Positions 1 through 6,981 of a stretch of DNA of 64,000 nt are shown here, piece after piece. The stretch covers positions 3,038,001 to 3,102,000 of the forward strand of contig LT907983.1 of the NCBI GenBank assembly GCA_900230115.1, written 5' to 3'. Within the stretch, counting starts at the first letter, position 1. Every line of letters begins with the position of its first letter. A program made the position numbers and the translations under genes. Below the pieces are notes generated by a model. It saw only the letters and a list, made by a program, of their open reading frames with translations. It did no database searches and was not told the DNA's origin. The DNA is from Spirosomataceae bacterium TFI 002. GTDB lineage: Bacteria; Bacteroidota; Bacteroidia; Cytophagales; Spirosomataceae.

Positions 1-387
1 ATTTTGAAGGTCGTTTACCAACCTACTTGCTTCGGTTTCCGATTGTAAGAAGTTAAGTTTTAGTTGCTGGTTTTCAAGTCTCAAGATAATATCTCCTTTG
101 CCAACCATATTACCACCCTCAACGAGTTTTTGGGTAACATAACCTCCAACTATTGCATCAAGTTGTATGGTTTTAAGTGGTTGTACATATCCTTGTATGA
201 TGATGAATTCATCAAAATTTCCTTTTGCTACTGTGGAGGTAGTTATTTTTTCAGCATCCACATTGAGCTTAGAGCGTTTGTCGGCAAATACGAAACTATA
301 TATCAGCAGACACAATATAGCTAGTCCTAGTAGCAGCCAACCTGCTTTTCTTTGTATCCACGATTTCTTTGCGATTATCTTATCCAT
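1..387 (-). CDS. HlyD-family efflux periplasmic adaptor, N-terminal part (cut by window edge)
   Basis: Reading the minus strand from the ATG at 387 gives 129 codons open to the window edge. Residues about 16-35 form one membrane anchor after a basic N-terminus. Then comes a short linker and a biotinyl-lipoyl-like hairpin: residues 60-110 contain GYVQP, AIVGGYV and LVEGGNMVGKGDIILRLEN, the usual start of membrane fusion proteins. The residues after 110 would begin the coiled coil. Such adaptors link an inner-membrane ABC or RND pump to an outer-membrane channel. The gene is divergent from a sigma-54 activator and kinase, and the shared region carries a sigma-54-like promoter facing it, so control by that pair is likely. 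The pump type cannot be decided because the rest of the operon lies outside the window. Confidence 0.85.
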   Translation of the reverse strand, partial: MDKIIAKKSWIQRKAGWLLLGLAILCLLIYSFVFADKRSKLNVDAEKITTSTVAKGNFDEFIIIQGYVQPLKTIQLDAIVGGYVTQKLVEGGNMVGKGDIILRLENQQLKLNFLQSETEASRLVNDLQN

Positions 388-416
388 TCAATTCTTCTTG
401 TTTTCGTTTTATGTTA

Positions 417-432
417 TACTAACCCTATGCCA
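417..432 (-). promoter_or_regulatory. candidate sigma-54 promoter for the HlyD operon
   Basis: The minus strand reads TGGCATAGGGTTAGTA. The -24 element is good (TGGCAT). The -12 element is TAGTA, with G then T where the consensus has GC, at the standard 10-base spacing after GG. The predicted start lies near 405, about 18 bases before the adaptor ATG. The imperfect -12 box lowers confidence; the adjacent activator gene and palindromes raise it. Confidence 0.5.
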
Positions 433-487
433 AAAGAGTTAAGTGTCATAATATCAATATATTAGCATTGTGGGTGATTGATTCACT

Positions 488-523
488 TGTTCGGCTGTGA
501 ACAAAGATGTTCAAATACGGACA
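488..523. promoter_or_regulatory. two tandem 16-bp palindromes, probable enhancer (UAS) for the sigma-54 activator
   Basis: Site 1 (488-503) is TGTTC-GGCTGT-GAACA, a perfect inverted repeat. Site 2 (508-523) is TGTTC-AAATAC-GGACA, one mismatch from symmetric. The two start exactly 20 bp apart, about two helical turns, so they present the same face. They lie about 55-105 bp upstream of the sigma-54-like promoter at 417-432, the usual position for enhancer-binding proteins. The Fis-type helix-turn-helix protein encoded at 651 is the obvious candidate binder, which is inference. Confidence 0.55.
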
Positions 524-650
524 CTTTTGATTTTCATGTATTTTTGTGGGGATTTTGTACTCCCTTGATTACAAGAAATTTAGGGGCTTTATTATTCAAA
601 GGAGTTTTTTTGGGAATATTTTTTGACCAATTTTAAGAAAATTATGAAAA

Positions 651-1982
651 ATGGCTAGAATACTAGTAATAGATGACGATGTTGACATATTAAGTGCTGC
701 CAAACTGCTTCTCAAAAGGCATTACGATGAGGTCACGCTTGAAAAAAATCCTGATAAAATCCCTTTTCTGCTGAATAACTATGAATTTGACTTGATTCTT
801 TTAGATATGAATTTCACTCAAGATGTGAATTCGGGTCGTGAAGGATTTTTGTGGTTAGATAAGATTTTGGATATAAAACCTAAAGCCAAAGTAGTTCTTT
901 TTACTGCATATGGTGATGTGGAAATGGCTGTAAAGTCAATGAAGCTTGGTGCCAAAGATTTTGTTTTGAAACCTTGGGACAACGAAAAGTTATTAGAAAC
1001 ATTAAATACTGCCCTTGGCAAAGAAGCTGATGAGGGAAGTGTTAGTAAGTCTTCGCAAACAAATATAATTGGTAGCTCAGAAGCAATGCAAAAGGTTTTT
1101 GATACAATACAAAAAGTTGCAGAAACAGATGCCAACGTTTTGGTTCTTGGCGAAAATGGTACAGGTAAAGATTTAGTTGCTCGTCAACTACACGAATTTT
1201 CTAAACGAAAAGAGAATCATTTTGTTAGAGTGGACATTGCAGCTTTGCCGGAGACATTGGTGGAAAGTGAATTGTTTGGCCACGTAAAAGGAGCTTTTAC
1301 AGATGCTCGCGAAAATAGAGTAGGGAAGTTTGAAGATGCCAAGGGAGGGACTTTGTTTTTAGATGAAATTGGTAATTTAAATGCTACGGTTCAAAGTAAA
1401 TTGCTTAATGTACTTCAGAATCGAGAAGTTACGAGAATAGGCTCAAATAAAACTACCAAAGTTGATATTAGGCTCATTAGTGCCACCAATGCTAACATAG
1501 AACTGTCTGTTCAGGAAAAGGAATTCAGGCAAGATTTGTATTACCGAATTAATACAATTACGATTGAGTTGCCACCACTGAGAGAGCGTTATGGTGACAT
1601 TGAGTTGTTGGCTGAGTTCTTTTTAAATAAGTACAAGAAAAAATACAATCGCCAATTGGGCGGACTTTCCGCGGCATTGGTCAAGGAGCTCAACCATTAT
1701 CCATGGCCAGGAAATATACGGGAGTTGGAACATGCAATAGAGCGTGCAGTTATCATGAGTAGTGGTAGGCAACTTACTGCCGAAGATGTCTTTGGTAGCA
1801 TGAGTAAATCATCTATTCAAGCGGCAGAAAAAGAACTCAAGAGTTTTGATCTAGAGGAATTGGAACGAGACACTATAGTAAAGGCCTTGAAAAAATTCAA
1901 TGGTAATATCAGCGAAACAGCGAAGGAGCTAGGCCTTTCTCGAGCAGCATTATATCGTCGCATGGAAAAGTATAATATATAA
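651..1982 (+). CDS. sigma-54-dependent response regulator (NtrC family)
   Basis: A three-domain activator of 443 aa, normal for the family. Receiver domain, residues 4-120: acidic pocket DDD 8-10, phospho-acceptor D52, T85 and K107. AAA+ domain, about 138-370: Walker A GENGTGKD at 167-174, sigma-54 contact loop GAFTDA at 214-219, Walker B TLFLDEIG at 234-241, and arginine-rich sensor segments. C-terminal Fis-type helix-turn-helix, about 405-440. The contact loop differs from canonical GAFTGA (G to D). The ATG at 651 is chosen because the overlapping ATG at 644 is out of frame. The next gene, a sensor kinase 7 bases downstream, is the likely phosphodonor. The palindromes upstream probably serve the divergent efflux operon. 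Confidence 0.95.
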   Translation: MARILVIDDDVDILSAAKLLLKRHYDEVTLEKNPDKIPFLLNNYEFDLILLDMNFTQDVNSGREGFLWLDKILDIKPKAKVVLFTAYGDVEMAVKSMKLGAKDFVLKPWDNEKLLETLNTALGKEADEGSVSKSSQTNIIGSSEAMQKVFDTIQKVAETDANVLVLGENGTGKDLVARQLHEFSKRKENHFVRVDIAALPETLVESELFGHVKGAFTDARENRVGKFEDAKGGTLFLDEIGNLNATVQSKLLNVLQNREVTRIGSNKTTKVDIRLISATNANIELSVQEKEFRQDLYYRINTITIELPPLRERYGDIELLAEFFLNKYKKKYNRQLGGLSAALVKELNHYPWPGNIRELEHAIERAVIMSSGRQLTAEDVFGSMSKSSIQAAEKELKSFDLEELERDTIVKALKKFNGNISETAKELGLSRAALYRRMEKYNI

Positions 1983-1989
1983 GCCATAA

Positions 1990-3303
1990 ATGACTGGATT
2001 AAGTAGAGCACTTCTTTGGCGTATTATTCTTCTTTCGGTAGGAATATTCTCTGTATGTTGGTTAGCAATCAATGAGAAATATGAATTGGCAGTTGTAGCT
2101 GGCTTATTCACTATTTGGTTTGCCCATATGATTTTCAGTTTGTTGATTAATATCAACAGAAAGCTAACTCGTTTCTTTGAGGCCATAGAGTTTTCAGATT
2201 TTGCCATCAAATACAGTTCCGACAATAAAATGGGGAAGAGTTATAGAGAGCTTAACACCCAAATGAATAAGGTTGTAGAGGCTTTTAAACAAGCTCGTGC
2301 CGAAAAAGAGGCTAATATTCACTTTCTTAATGCAATGGTACAACATGTGAATGTTGGTATCATTTGTTTCGATAGTAGGGGTAAAATTGAAATTCTCAAT
2401 AAATCTGCGATTCAATTACTTAAGATTTATAGAATCAGAGATATAAAAGATCTAAAGAAAACAGATCATGCTGAATTGTATGATAAAATCTTAGAATTGG
2501 AATCTGGAGAAAGGTCTATGTATACTAGTGCCAATGGCTTAGAACTTGCCATAAATGTAAGCTTGATCAACCTCAGAGGTAAGTCGGTTAAAATTATCGC
2601 TATTCAAAACATTAGATCTGAGCTTCAGCAAAAAGAACTTTTCGCATGGCAAAACTTGACAAAAGTCCTTCGCCATGAAATCATGAACTCTATCGCACCT
2701 ATTGTATCATTGATTACAACAATGAAATCTATAGTGAATGAAGATTTGGTTGGGAAAGCCCCACAAGAACCCGTGGAGGATCTTTCAGAAGCTCTTCAAA
2801 CGATCGAGAGTAGAGGCAAGGGTGTAATGAATTTCGTAAATGCCTATAGGGACTTTACGTCTCTTCCTACCCCACTTTTTACCGAAACCACTGCTAGCAA
2901 TCTTCTCAAAAACCTTGAACCACTCATGAGGGTCTATGAAATGGAGATTAAGGTCAATATAATCAACGATTTTACGGTTAGTTGTGACCTGTCGCAATTA
3001 GAAATGGTGATCATTAACTTGGTTAAAAATGCTTACGAGTCCATGGAGCATCTAGAAGAAAAGTCAATTGAAATCACTGTGAATAAATTAAATGATAGCC
3101 GTACTATTCTTATTAGAGACTACGGAAAGGGAATTGTACCAGAAGCTTTGGAGAAAATCTTCATTCCATTTTTTACAACGAAAAAAACTGGACAAGGAAT
3201 TGGGCTTAGCCTATCAAAACAGATCATGTACATGCACCGTGGGGATTTGACAGTTATTTCAGAGCTTGATAAAGGCACAATTTTCAAGATTGAATTTATG
3301 TGA
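1990..3303 (+). CDS. sensor histidine kinase (NtrY-like), partner of the sigma-54 regulator
   Basis: Two hydrophobic segments (about residues 9-28 and 31-53) leave almost no periplasmic loop, so the sensed signal is probably in the membrane or cytoplasm. Residues about 55-105 look like a HAMP or coiled linker. A PAS-like domain follows (about 112-210). The phospho-acceptor motif LRHEIMNS places the active histidine at 229. The ATPase domain has N343/N347 in NLVKNAYE, a DYGKGI G1 box, FIPFFTTK and GQGIGLSLS. It follows the regulator with a 7-base gap, so the two are co-transcribed. The arrangement matches Bacteroidota efflux-control loci where the kinase-regulator pair faces an HlyD/ABC operon. 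The signal is unknown. Confidence 0.93.
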   Translation: MTGLSRALLWRIILLSVGIFSVCWLAINEKYELAVVAGLFTIWFAHMIFSLLININRKLTRFFEAIEFSDFAIKYSSDNKMGKSYRELNTQMNKVVEAFKQARAEKEANIHFLNAMVQHVNVGIICFDSRGKIEILNKSAIQLLKIYRIRDIKDLKKTDHAELYDKILELESGERSMYTSANGLELAINVSLINLRGKSVKIIAIQNIRSELQQKELFAWQNLTKVLRHEIMNSIAPIVSLITTMKSIVNEDLVGKAPQEPVEDLSEALQTIESRGKGVMNFVNAYRDFTSLPTPLFTETTASNLLKNLEPLMRVYEMEIKVNIINDFTVSCDLSQLEMVIINLVKNAYESMEHLEEKSIEITVNKLNDSRTILIRDYGKGIVPEALEKIFIPFFTTKKTGQGIGLSLSKQIMYMHRGDLTVISELDKGTIFKIEFM

Positions 3304-3319
3304 CAATAAATAAGTGAGC

Positions 3320-4006
3320 TCAATTCAGCATTCGACTGTAAATTTCTTTTAACTCCTCGGGGCAAGCTTTTTGGTTAAGCCATTTTCTCATTACAGTGAA
3401 ATTCGCCCATTGCACTTTGAAATAACCGTTTTTAGAATATTTACGTGCCGACACGATGACATTCTTTGGTATAATTTCAAACTGATATTTTCCTTGACTA
3501 CGTTTTAGTAAATCATAGTCTTCCATTATTAAGTGCTTGCAACAATAACCACCAAGGCTATCAAATACTGATTTTTTGATAAATAAGGTTTGGTCGCCAC
3601 CTCTACACCAAAGCATAGGGAAACGAGTGAAGAAAGAATTGATACGTAGTAATGGGTTTTTATATTCGTCGAATTTGTATCTGTAGCAACCCATATCCGC
3701 ACCATTAGTTATTGTCTGCTCAATATCCTTGACATAGCCTTTCGGTACAATGGTATCGGCATGTACGAAATATAATACATCGCCACCTGCAATTGATGCG
3801 GCCTCATTCATTTGATGATTCCTTCCAGCCTTTACAGTTTGTAAGTAAACGCAATTATTTTGTTTGGCAAATCGCTCCATGTCATCACATGAGTTGGGCG
3901 AGTCTGCAATTATAATTTCGGGTGAAATACCATTTCTCAATTCAGTTACGCAGGCAGAGATACTTTTTGCCTCATTGTATGTTGGTATGATTACACTTAA
4001 CTTCAA
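3320..4006 (-). CDS. family 2 glycosyltransferase (TIGR04283-like), TTG start
   Basis: This 228-aa GT-A fold protein opens with LSVIIPTYNEA and has a metal/nucleotide-sugar motif in the form HAD at 82-84. The preceding AGRNHQMNEAA and the later GGDQTLFIKKSVFDSLGG resemble the TIGR04283 glycosyltransferases, some named for arsenosugar synthesis. The usual DGGSTD segment is replaced by ADSPNSCDD, so the donor-binding loop is altered. The start codon is TTG at 4006: the frame closes upstream with TAG at 4016-4018 and no ATG lies between. It follows hflX by 61 bases on the same strand and converges with the kinase gene. The acceptor is unknown, and no arsenic genes are visible nearby. Confidence 0.8.
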   Translation of the reverse strand: MKLSVIIPTYNEAKSISACVTELRNGISPEIIIADSPNSCDDMERFAKQNNCVYLQTVKAGRNHQMNEAASIAGGDVLYFVHADTIVPKGYVKDIEQTITNGADMGCYRYKFDEYKNPLLRINSFFTRFPMLWCRGGDQTLFIKKSVFDSLGGYCCKHLIMEDYDLLKRSQGKYQFEIIPKNVIVSARKYSKNGYFKVQWANFTVMRKWLNQKACPEELKEIYSRMLN

Positions 4007-4067
4007 ATAAAGTTGCTATTGGGTTTCTTTAATAAACGGATTTTATGATTGTTTGGATCATGTGTAA

Positions 4068-5321
4068 TTAAGAATCTGTGTTTTCTTGGGATCCTTGCCA
4101 GTCATAAAGTGGATTTAAAGATGGGTCCCAGTTTGGATAAATTTGAAAATGGCGTTCAGCAATTAGCTTAATAATTACATCTCTCAGTTCTTGCATATTC
4201 TCTTTTTCCGTAGCGGAAATAAAGACAACATTTTCATGCTTTCCTTTCAGGTAGCTGTTTTTAAGCCTTTCAAGATTCTTTTTTAAATCCTCTTCTGTTG
4301 CCAAATGCTTGTCAAAACCATCTTCTGATTCAGGTTCAAAAATGTCAACCTTATTGAAAATCAATACAATTGGCTTATCATTTGCTCCTATGTCCTCAAG
4401 GGTTTGATTTACAACTTCTATTTGCTCTTCAAATGAAGAATGTGATACATCAACTACGTGTAATAGGATATCTGCTTCCCTAATTTCGTCCAAAGTTGAT
4501 TTAAATGACTCTATCAAAGTAGTAGGGAGCTTTCGAATGAACCCAACTGTGTCAGTAAGTAAAAATGGAATGTTCCCAAGTGTCATCTTACGAACGGTGG
4601 AATCAATTGTTGCAAAAAGCTTATTTTCGGCAAAAACATCAGCTTTTGCTAAAGCTTGCATTAGAGTTGACTTGCCTACATTGGTGTAACCCACAAGGGC
4701 AACGCGTGTAAGTCTTGTTCTTTCTTTTCTCCTTGTTGCCGATTGAACATCGATTTTTTCCAACTTCTTTTTAAGGAATGAAATTCTGTCTTTTACAATT
4801 CTCTTATCAGTTTCAAGTTCTTTCTCACCAGGGCCTCTCATTCCTATTCCTCCCTTTTGCTTACTCAAGTGAGTCCACATTCTTGTTAGTCTTGGGTATA
4901 GGTATTGGTATTGGGCTAGCTCTACTTGCCTTTTTGCTTGATCTGTTTTTGCTCTTTGGGAAAAAATATTAAGAATTAGTAATCCTCTGTCAAGCACTTT
5001 TATTTCGTCAAACTCTTTTTCTAAGTTACGAACCTGAGATGGACTAAGGTCGTCATCAAATATGACGGAGTCCACTGGGTTAGCCATGATCCAAGTTTTA
5101 ATTTCTTCAAGCTTTCCTTTTCCTACAAATGTCTTTTGATCGGGGTATTGTACACGCTGGGTAAACTTTTTAATTGTCGTTGCACCTGCAGTTTTTGCTA
5201 AAAACTCTAGTTCGTCTAGATACTCTTTAGTTTTTTCTGCATTTTGATCTTGAGTGATAAGTCCAACCAAAACAGTTTTTTCCTTATCTTTAAGAGTTGA
5301 TATCAGTGGGTTATTAAGCAA
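4068..5321 (-). CDS. hflX: GTPase HflX, ribosome-rescue factor, TTG start
   Basis: 417 aa. The N-terminal HflX domain (residues 10-195) includes VDSVIFDDDLSPSQ, DRGLLIL and the glycine-rich GGIGMRGPGEKELETD segment. The GTPase domain has G1 GYTNVGKST at 211-219, G3 DTVGF near 257 and G4 NKVD near 323. HflX binds the 50S subunit and splits stalled ribosomes, often after heat or antibiotic stress. No ATG exists before the core domain. The frame is closed by TAA at 5334-5336 and the first usable start is TTG at 5321, which gives the expected N-terminus. It is divergent from the RNA unit at 5457 and smpB, so two ribosome-rescue genes flank that RNA. Confidence 0.93.
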   Translation of the reverse strand: MLNNPLISTLKDKEKTVLVGLITQDQNAEKTKEYLDELEFLAKTAGATTIKKFTQRVQYPDQKTFVGKGKLEEIKTWIMANPVDSVIFDDDLSPSQVRNLEKEFDEIKVLDRGLLILNIFSQRAKTDQAKRQVELAQYQYLYPRLTRMWTHLSKQKGGIGMRGPGEKELETDKRIVKDRISFLKKKLEKIDVQSATRRKERTRLTRVALVGYTNVGKSTLMQALAKADVFAENKLFATIDSTVRKMTLGNIPFLLTDTVGFIRKLPTTLIESFKSTLDEIREADILLHVVDVSHSSFEEQIEVVNQTLEDIGANDKPIVLIFNKVDIFEPESEDGFDKHLATEEDLKKNLERLKNSYLKGKHENVVFISATEKENMQELRDVIIKLIAERHFQIYPNWDPSLNPLYDWQGSQENTDS

Positions 5322-5456
5322 AATGTTCTTTTTTTAAATTAATTTACTGTGCCAGAATTTATACCGAGACAAATTATTTTACAAAAATGCTGTAAAAATG
5401 CTCTTGTTGAGCTGTAAACAAAATATTTTAATAAATAGTTGTTGAGCATTATTCTT

Positions 5457-5472
5457 TGGCATAGAATATGCA
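5457..5472 (+). promoter_or_regulatory. sigma-54-type promoter ahead of a structured RNA
   Basis: The sequence TGGCATAGAATATGCA has the invariant GG at 5458-5459 and GC at 5470-5471 separated by exactly 10 bases, and matches 9 of 12 consensus positions. The predicted start is near 5481-5483, where the first paired base of the downstream RNA structure lies. A weaker reading is a sigma-A -7 box TATTCTTTG at 5450-5458, which has three rather than two spacer bases. Direct repeats TTGTTGAGC at 5404-5412 and 5439-5447 lie upstream and might be activator sites, but they are not clearly palindromic. Confidence 0.55.
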
Positions 5473-5480
5473 AAGTAGAT

Positions 5481-5736
5481 ATCCGTGGTTCGGTGATTAA
5501 GCGGCGACAAAAGACGAAGTACTTTTAGTCTCTAAAATGGTAAAATCACCAAATCCTTGGATAATACGAGTGTTGTCCATACATTTGTAAACTTGATCAA
5601 ATATTGATCTAAAGATATTGAGGTTCGCCTCTAAAGATTTAATCCGATTTGTGACCACTTTGTGGTAGCACATGGATTATTAGGAAAGCACGTAAGTCGG
5701 AATCCCTGTCACTAGTATTGAGGCAGGGATTTTTTT
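5481..5736 (+). ncRNA. putative structured non-coding RNA upstream of smpB
   Basis: No convincing protein frame is present, but the stretch is full of helices. A 5' domain is closed by TATCC (5480-5484) with GGATA (5559-5563) and GGTGATT (5492-5498) with AATCACC (5544-5550). A UUCG-looped hairpin GAGG-TTCG-CCTC lies at 5620-5631. A compound stem at 5641-5678 pairs AATCC with GGATT, TGTG with CACA and ACCAC with GTGGT around a TTT loop. The unit ends in a strong intrinsic terminator (5702-5736). The predicted length is about 255 nt. It is not tmRNA: there is no tRNA-like end and no tag frame. RNase P RNA signatures are absent. A 6S-like RNA is possible but the fold is multi-domain. Its position between hflX and smpB is suggestive only. 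Confidence 0.55.
5702..5736 (+). terminator. intrinsic terminator of the putative RNA
   Basis: ATCCCTG (5702-5708) pairs with CAGGGAT (5724-5730) across a 15-base loop, followed by a run of T. It would separate the RNA unit from smpB, 41 bases downstream. Confidence 0.8.
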
Positions 5737-5777
5737 ATGTTTGCAATTCGTTATCATTAAAATACACTTCAAGCCAA

Positions 5778-6233
5778 ATGGCCAAAGTTGCCCAAAAGAA
5801 AATTGAAATAAAGAACAGAAGAGCTTCTTTTGAATACGAATTCATCGAAACTTTTACTGCAGGAATGGTACTTAGAGGTACCGAGATTAAATCTATCCGA
5901 CTCGGAAAGGCTAACCTTTCAGATGCCTATTGCTTTATTAATAATGGCGAATTGTTTATAAAAAACCTCAATATTGCTGTTTATGATTTTGGAACAGTAT
6001 ACAATCACGAGCCTTTAAGAGAGCGTAAGCTTTTGTTGAGCAAGCGAGAGCTAAATAAAATTGAAGGAAAATTAAAAGATACAGGACTTACTGTTATACC
6101 AACTAAGTTGTTCATTTCGGATAATGGTTATGCCAAGCTCAATATCGCAGTTGCTAAGGGTAAAAAGCTCTATGATAAAAGACAATCCATCAAGGCAAAA
6201 GACTCCCAAAAGCAAGAGTTGAAAAATTATTAA
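5778..6233 (+). CDS. smpB: SsrA-binding protein SmpB
   Basis: 151 aa, the usual SmpB length. The protein starts MAKVAQKKIEI. It contains the OB-fold signature RRASFEYEFIETFTAGMVL followed by GTEIKSIR and NLSDAY, and ends in the basic tail KKLYDKRQSIKAKDSQK. SmpB carries tmRNA to stalled ribosomes in trans-translation. The frame is open further upstream, but that extension runs into the terminator at 5702-5736, so the ATG at 5778 is used. A weak promoter-like pair (TTTG 5740-5743, 19 bases, TACACTTC 5763-5770) would put transcription start almost on the ATG. The tmRNA gene itself is not in this window. Confidence 0.95.
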   Translation: MAKVAQKKIEIKNRRASFEYEFIETFTAGMVLRGTEIKSIRLGKANLSDAYCFINNGELFIKNLNIAVYDFGTVYNHEPLRERKLLLSKRELNKIEGKLKDTGLTVIPTKLFISDNGYAKLNIAVAKGKKLYDKRQSIKAKDSQKQELKNY

Positions 6234-6315
6234 AAATTTCTTTAATTAAGTAGTAGTCACTTTATCAGGATATTAGCTATATTGGTATCCATATAATTGT
6301 GAATCTATTAGTTAT

Positions 6316-6837
6316 ATGGGTCGGAAAGTTTTAGTCCTCAATGCAGATTATTCTGCTCTTAGTATTTGCTCAGTTCCCAAGGCGTTCGTTTTGGTCTTTT
6401 CTCAAAAGGCAGAACTAGTAAGTGAAGTTGATAAAGTTAAATTGAGAACAGTTTCAACTTCATATCCCATGCCTTCGGTTATAAAATTGAATCGCTATAT
6501 CAATATTCCGTACAAAAGTGTTGTGCTCAATCGTCAAAATATCTTTAAAAGAGACGGAAATGCATGTGTTTATTGCGGAACCACTCGTGATCTAACTTTG
6601 GATCATGTTATTCCCAAGTCTAAAGGTGGACGTACAAATTGGCTTAATTTAGTAGCTGCATGTAGACCTTGTAATTCTCAAAAAGGTAATGAGACTCCAG
6701 AGCAAGCTAATATGCCAATGCGTCATCAGCCATTCAAACCTACATTCATCATGTATTTAAGGGACTTTTTTGGTACCAGTGAGAAAAACTGGGCTCCCTT
6801 TCTTGTCTCGAGGGTCAAGCACCGATCGGTGGGCTGA
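6316..6837 (+). CDS. HNH endonuclease family protein
   Basis: 173 aa. The C-terminal half carries a zinc-bound HNH module: CVYCG, then DLTLDHVIPKSKGG with the catalytic His, NWLNLVAAC and CRPCNSQKG. The N-terminal half (KVLVLNADYSALSICSVPKA) is the standard lead-in of the stand-alone HNH proteins that are widespread in Bacteroidota and Cyanobacteria. These are chromosomal, single-copy and of unproven role; a DNA-repair or processing function is often guessed. No toxin, phage or intron features lie nearby. It follows smpB on the same strand with an 82-base gap. I see no evidence that it is a homing enzyme. Confidence 0.88.
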   Translation: MGRKVLVLNADYSALSICSVPKAFVLVFSQKAELVSEVDKVKLRTVSTSYPMPSVIKLNRYINIPYKSVVLNRQNIFKRDGNACVYCGTTRDLTLDHVIPKSKGGRTNWLNLVAACRPCNSQKGNETPEQANMPMRHQPFKPTFIMYLRDFFGTSEKNWAPFLVSRVKHRSVG

Positions 6838-6856
6838 TTTATTTCGCATTTATTTA

Positions 6857-6887
6857 TTGCTACTTGACTTTTAAATAACTACTTTTG
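6857..6887 (+). promoter_or_regulatory. Bacteroidota-type promoter for rpsA
   Basis: A -33 element TTG (6857-6859) and a -7 element TACTTTTG (6880-6887) are 20 bases apart, matching the TTG/TAnnTTTG pattern. The start would fall near 6894, giving a leader of about 88 bases before rpsA. Confidence 0.6.
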
Positions 6888-6981
6888 CAGTCCTTTTTAG
6901 GATCAAAATTTTTATTAACTAAAAGTCAATAGCACCTTGCTCAGGTTGTTGACGTAACAAAGAGCTGATTACTAATTATTT

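Noticed and set aside
64-442. Two plus-strand open frames at the left edge
   Set aside because: They lie over the minus-strand HlyD gene, whose motifs are clear, and over its promoter.
5481-5736. tmRNA (ssrA) next to smpB
   Set aside because: No tRNA-Ala-like 5' and 3' ends, no TTCGANTCC arm near the end and no tag reading frame ending in an Ala-Leu-Ala-Ala-like sequence.
5481-5736. RNase P RNA
   Set aside because: The GAGGAAAGTCC-type core and its partner near the 3' end are absent; the length is also short.
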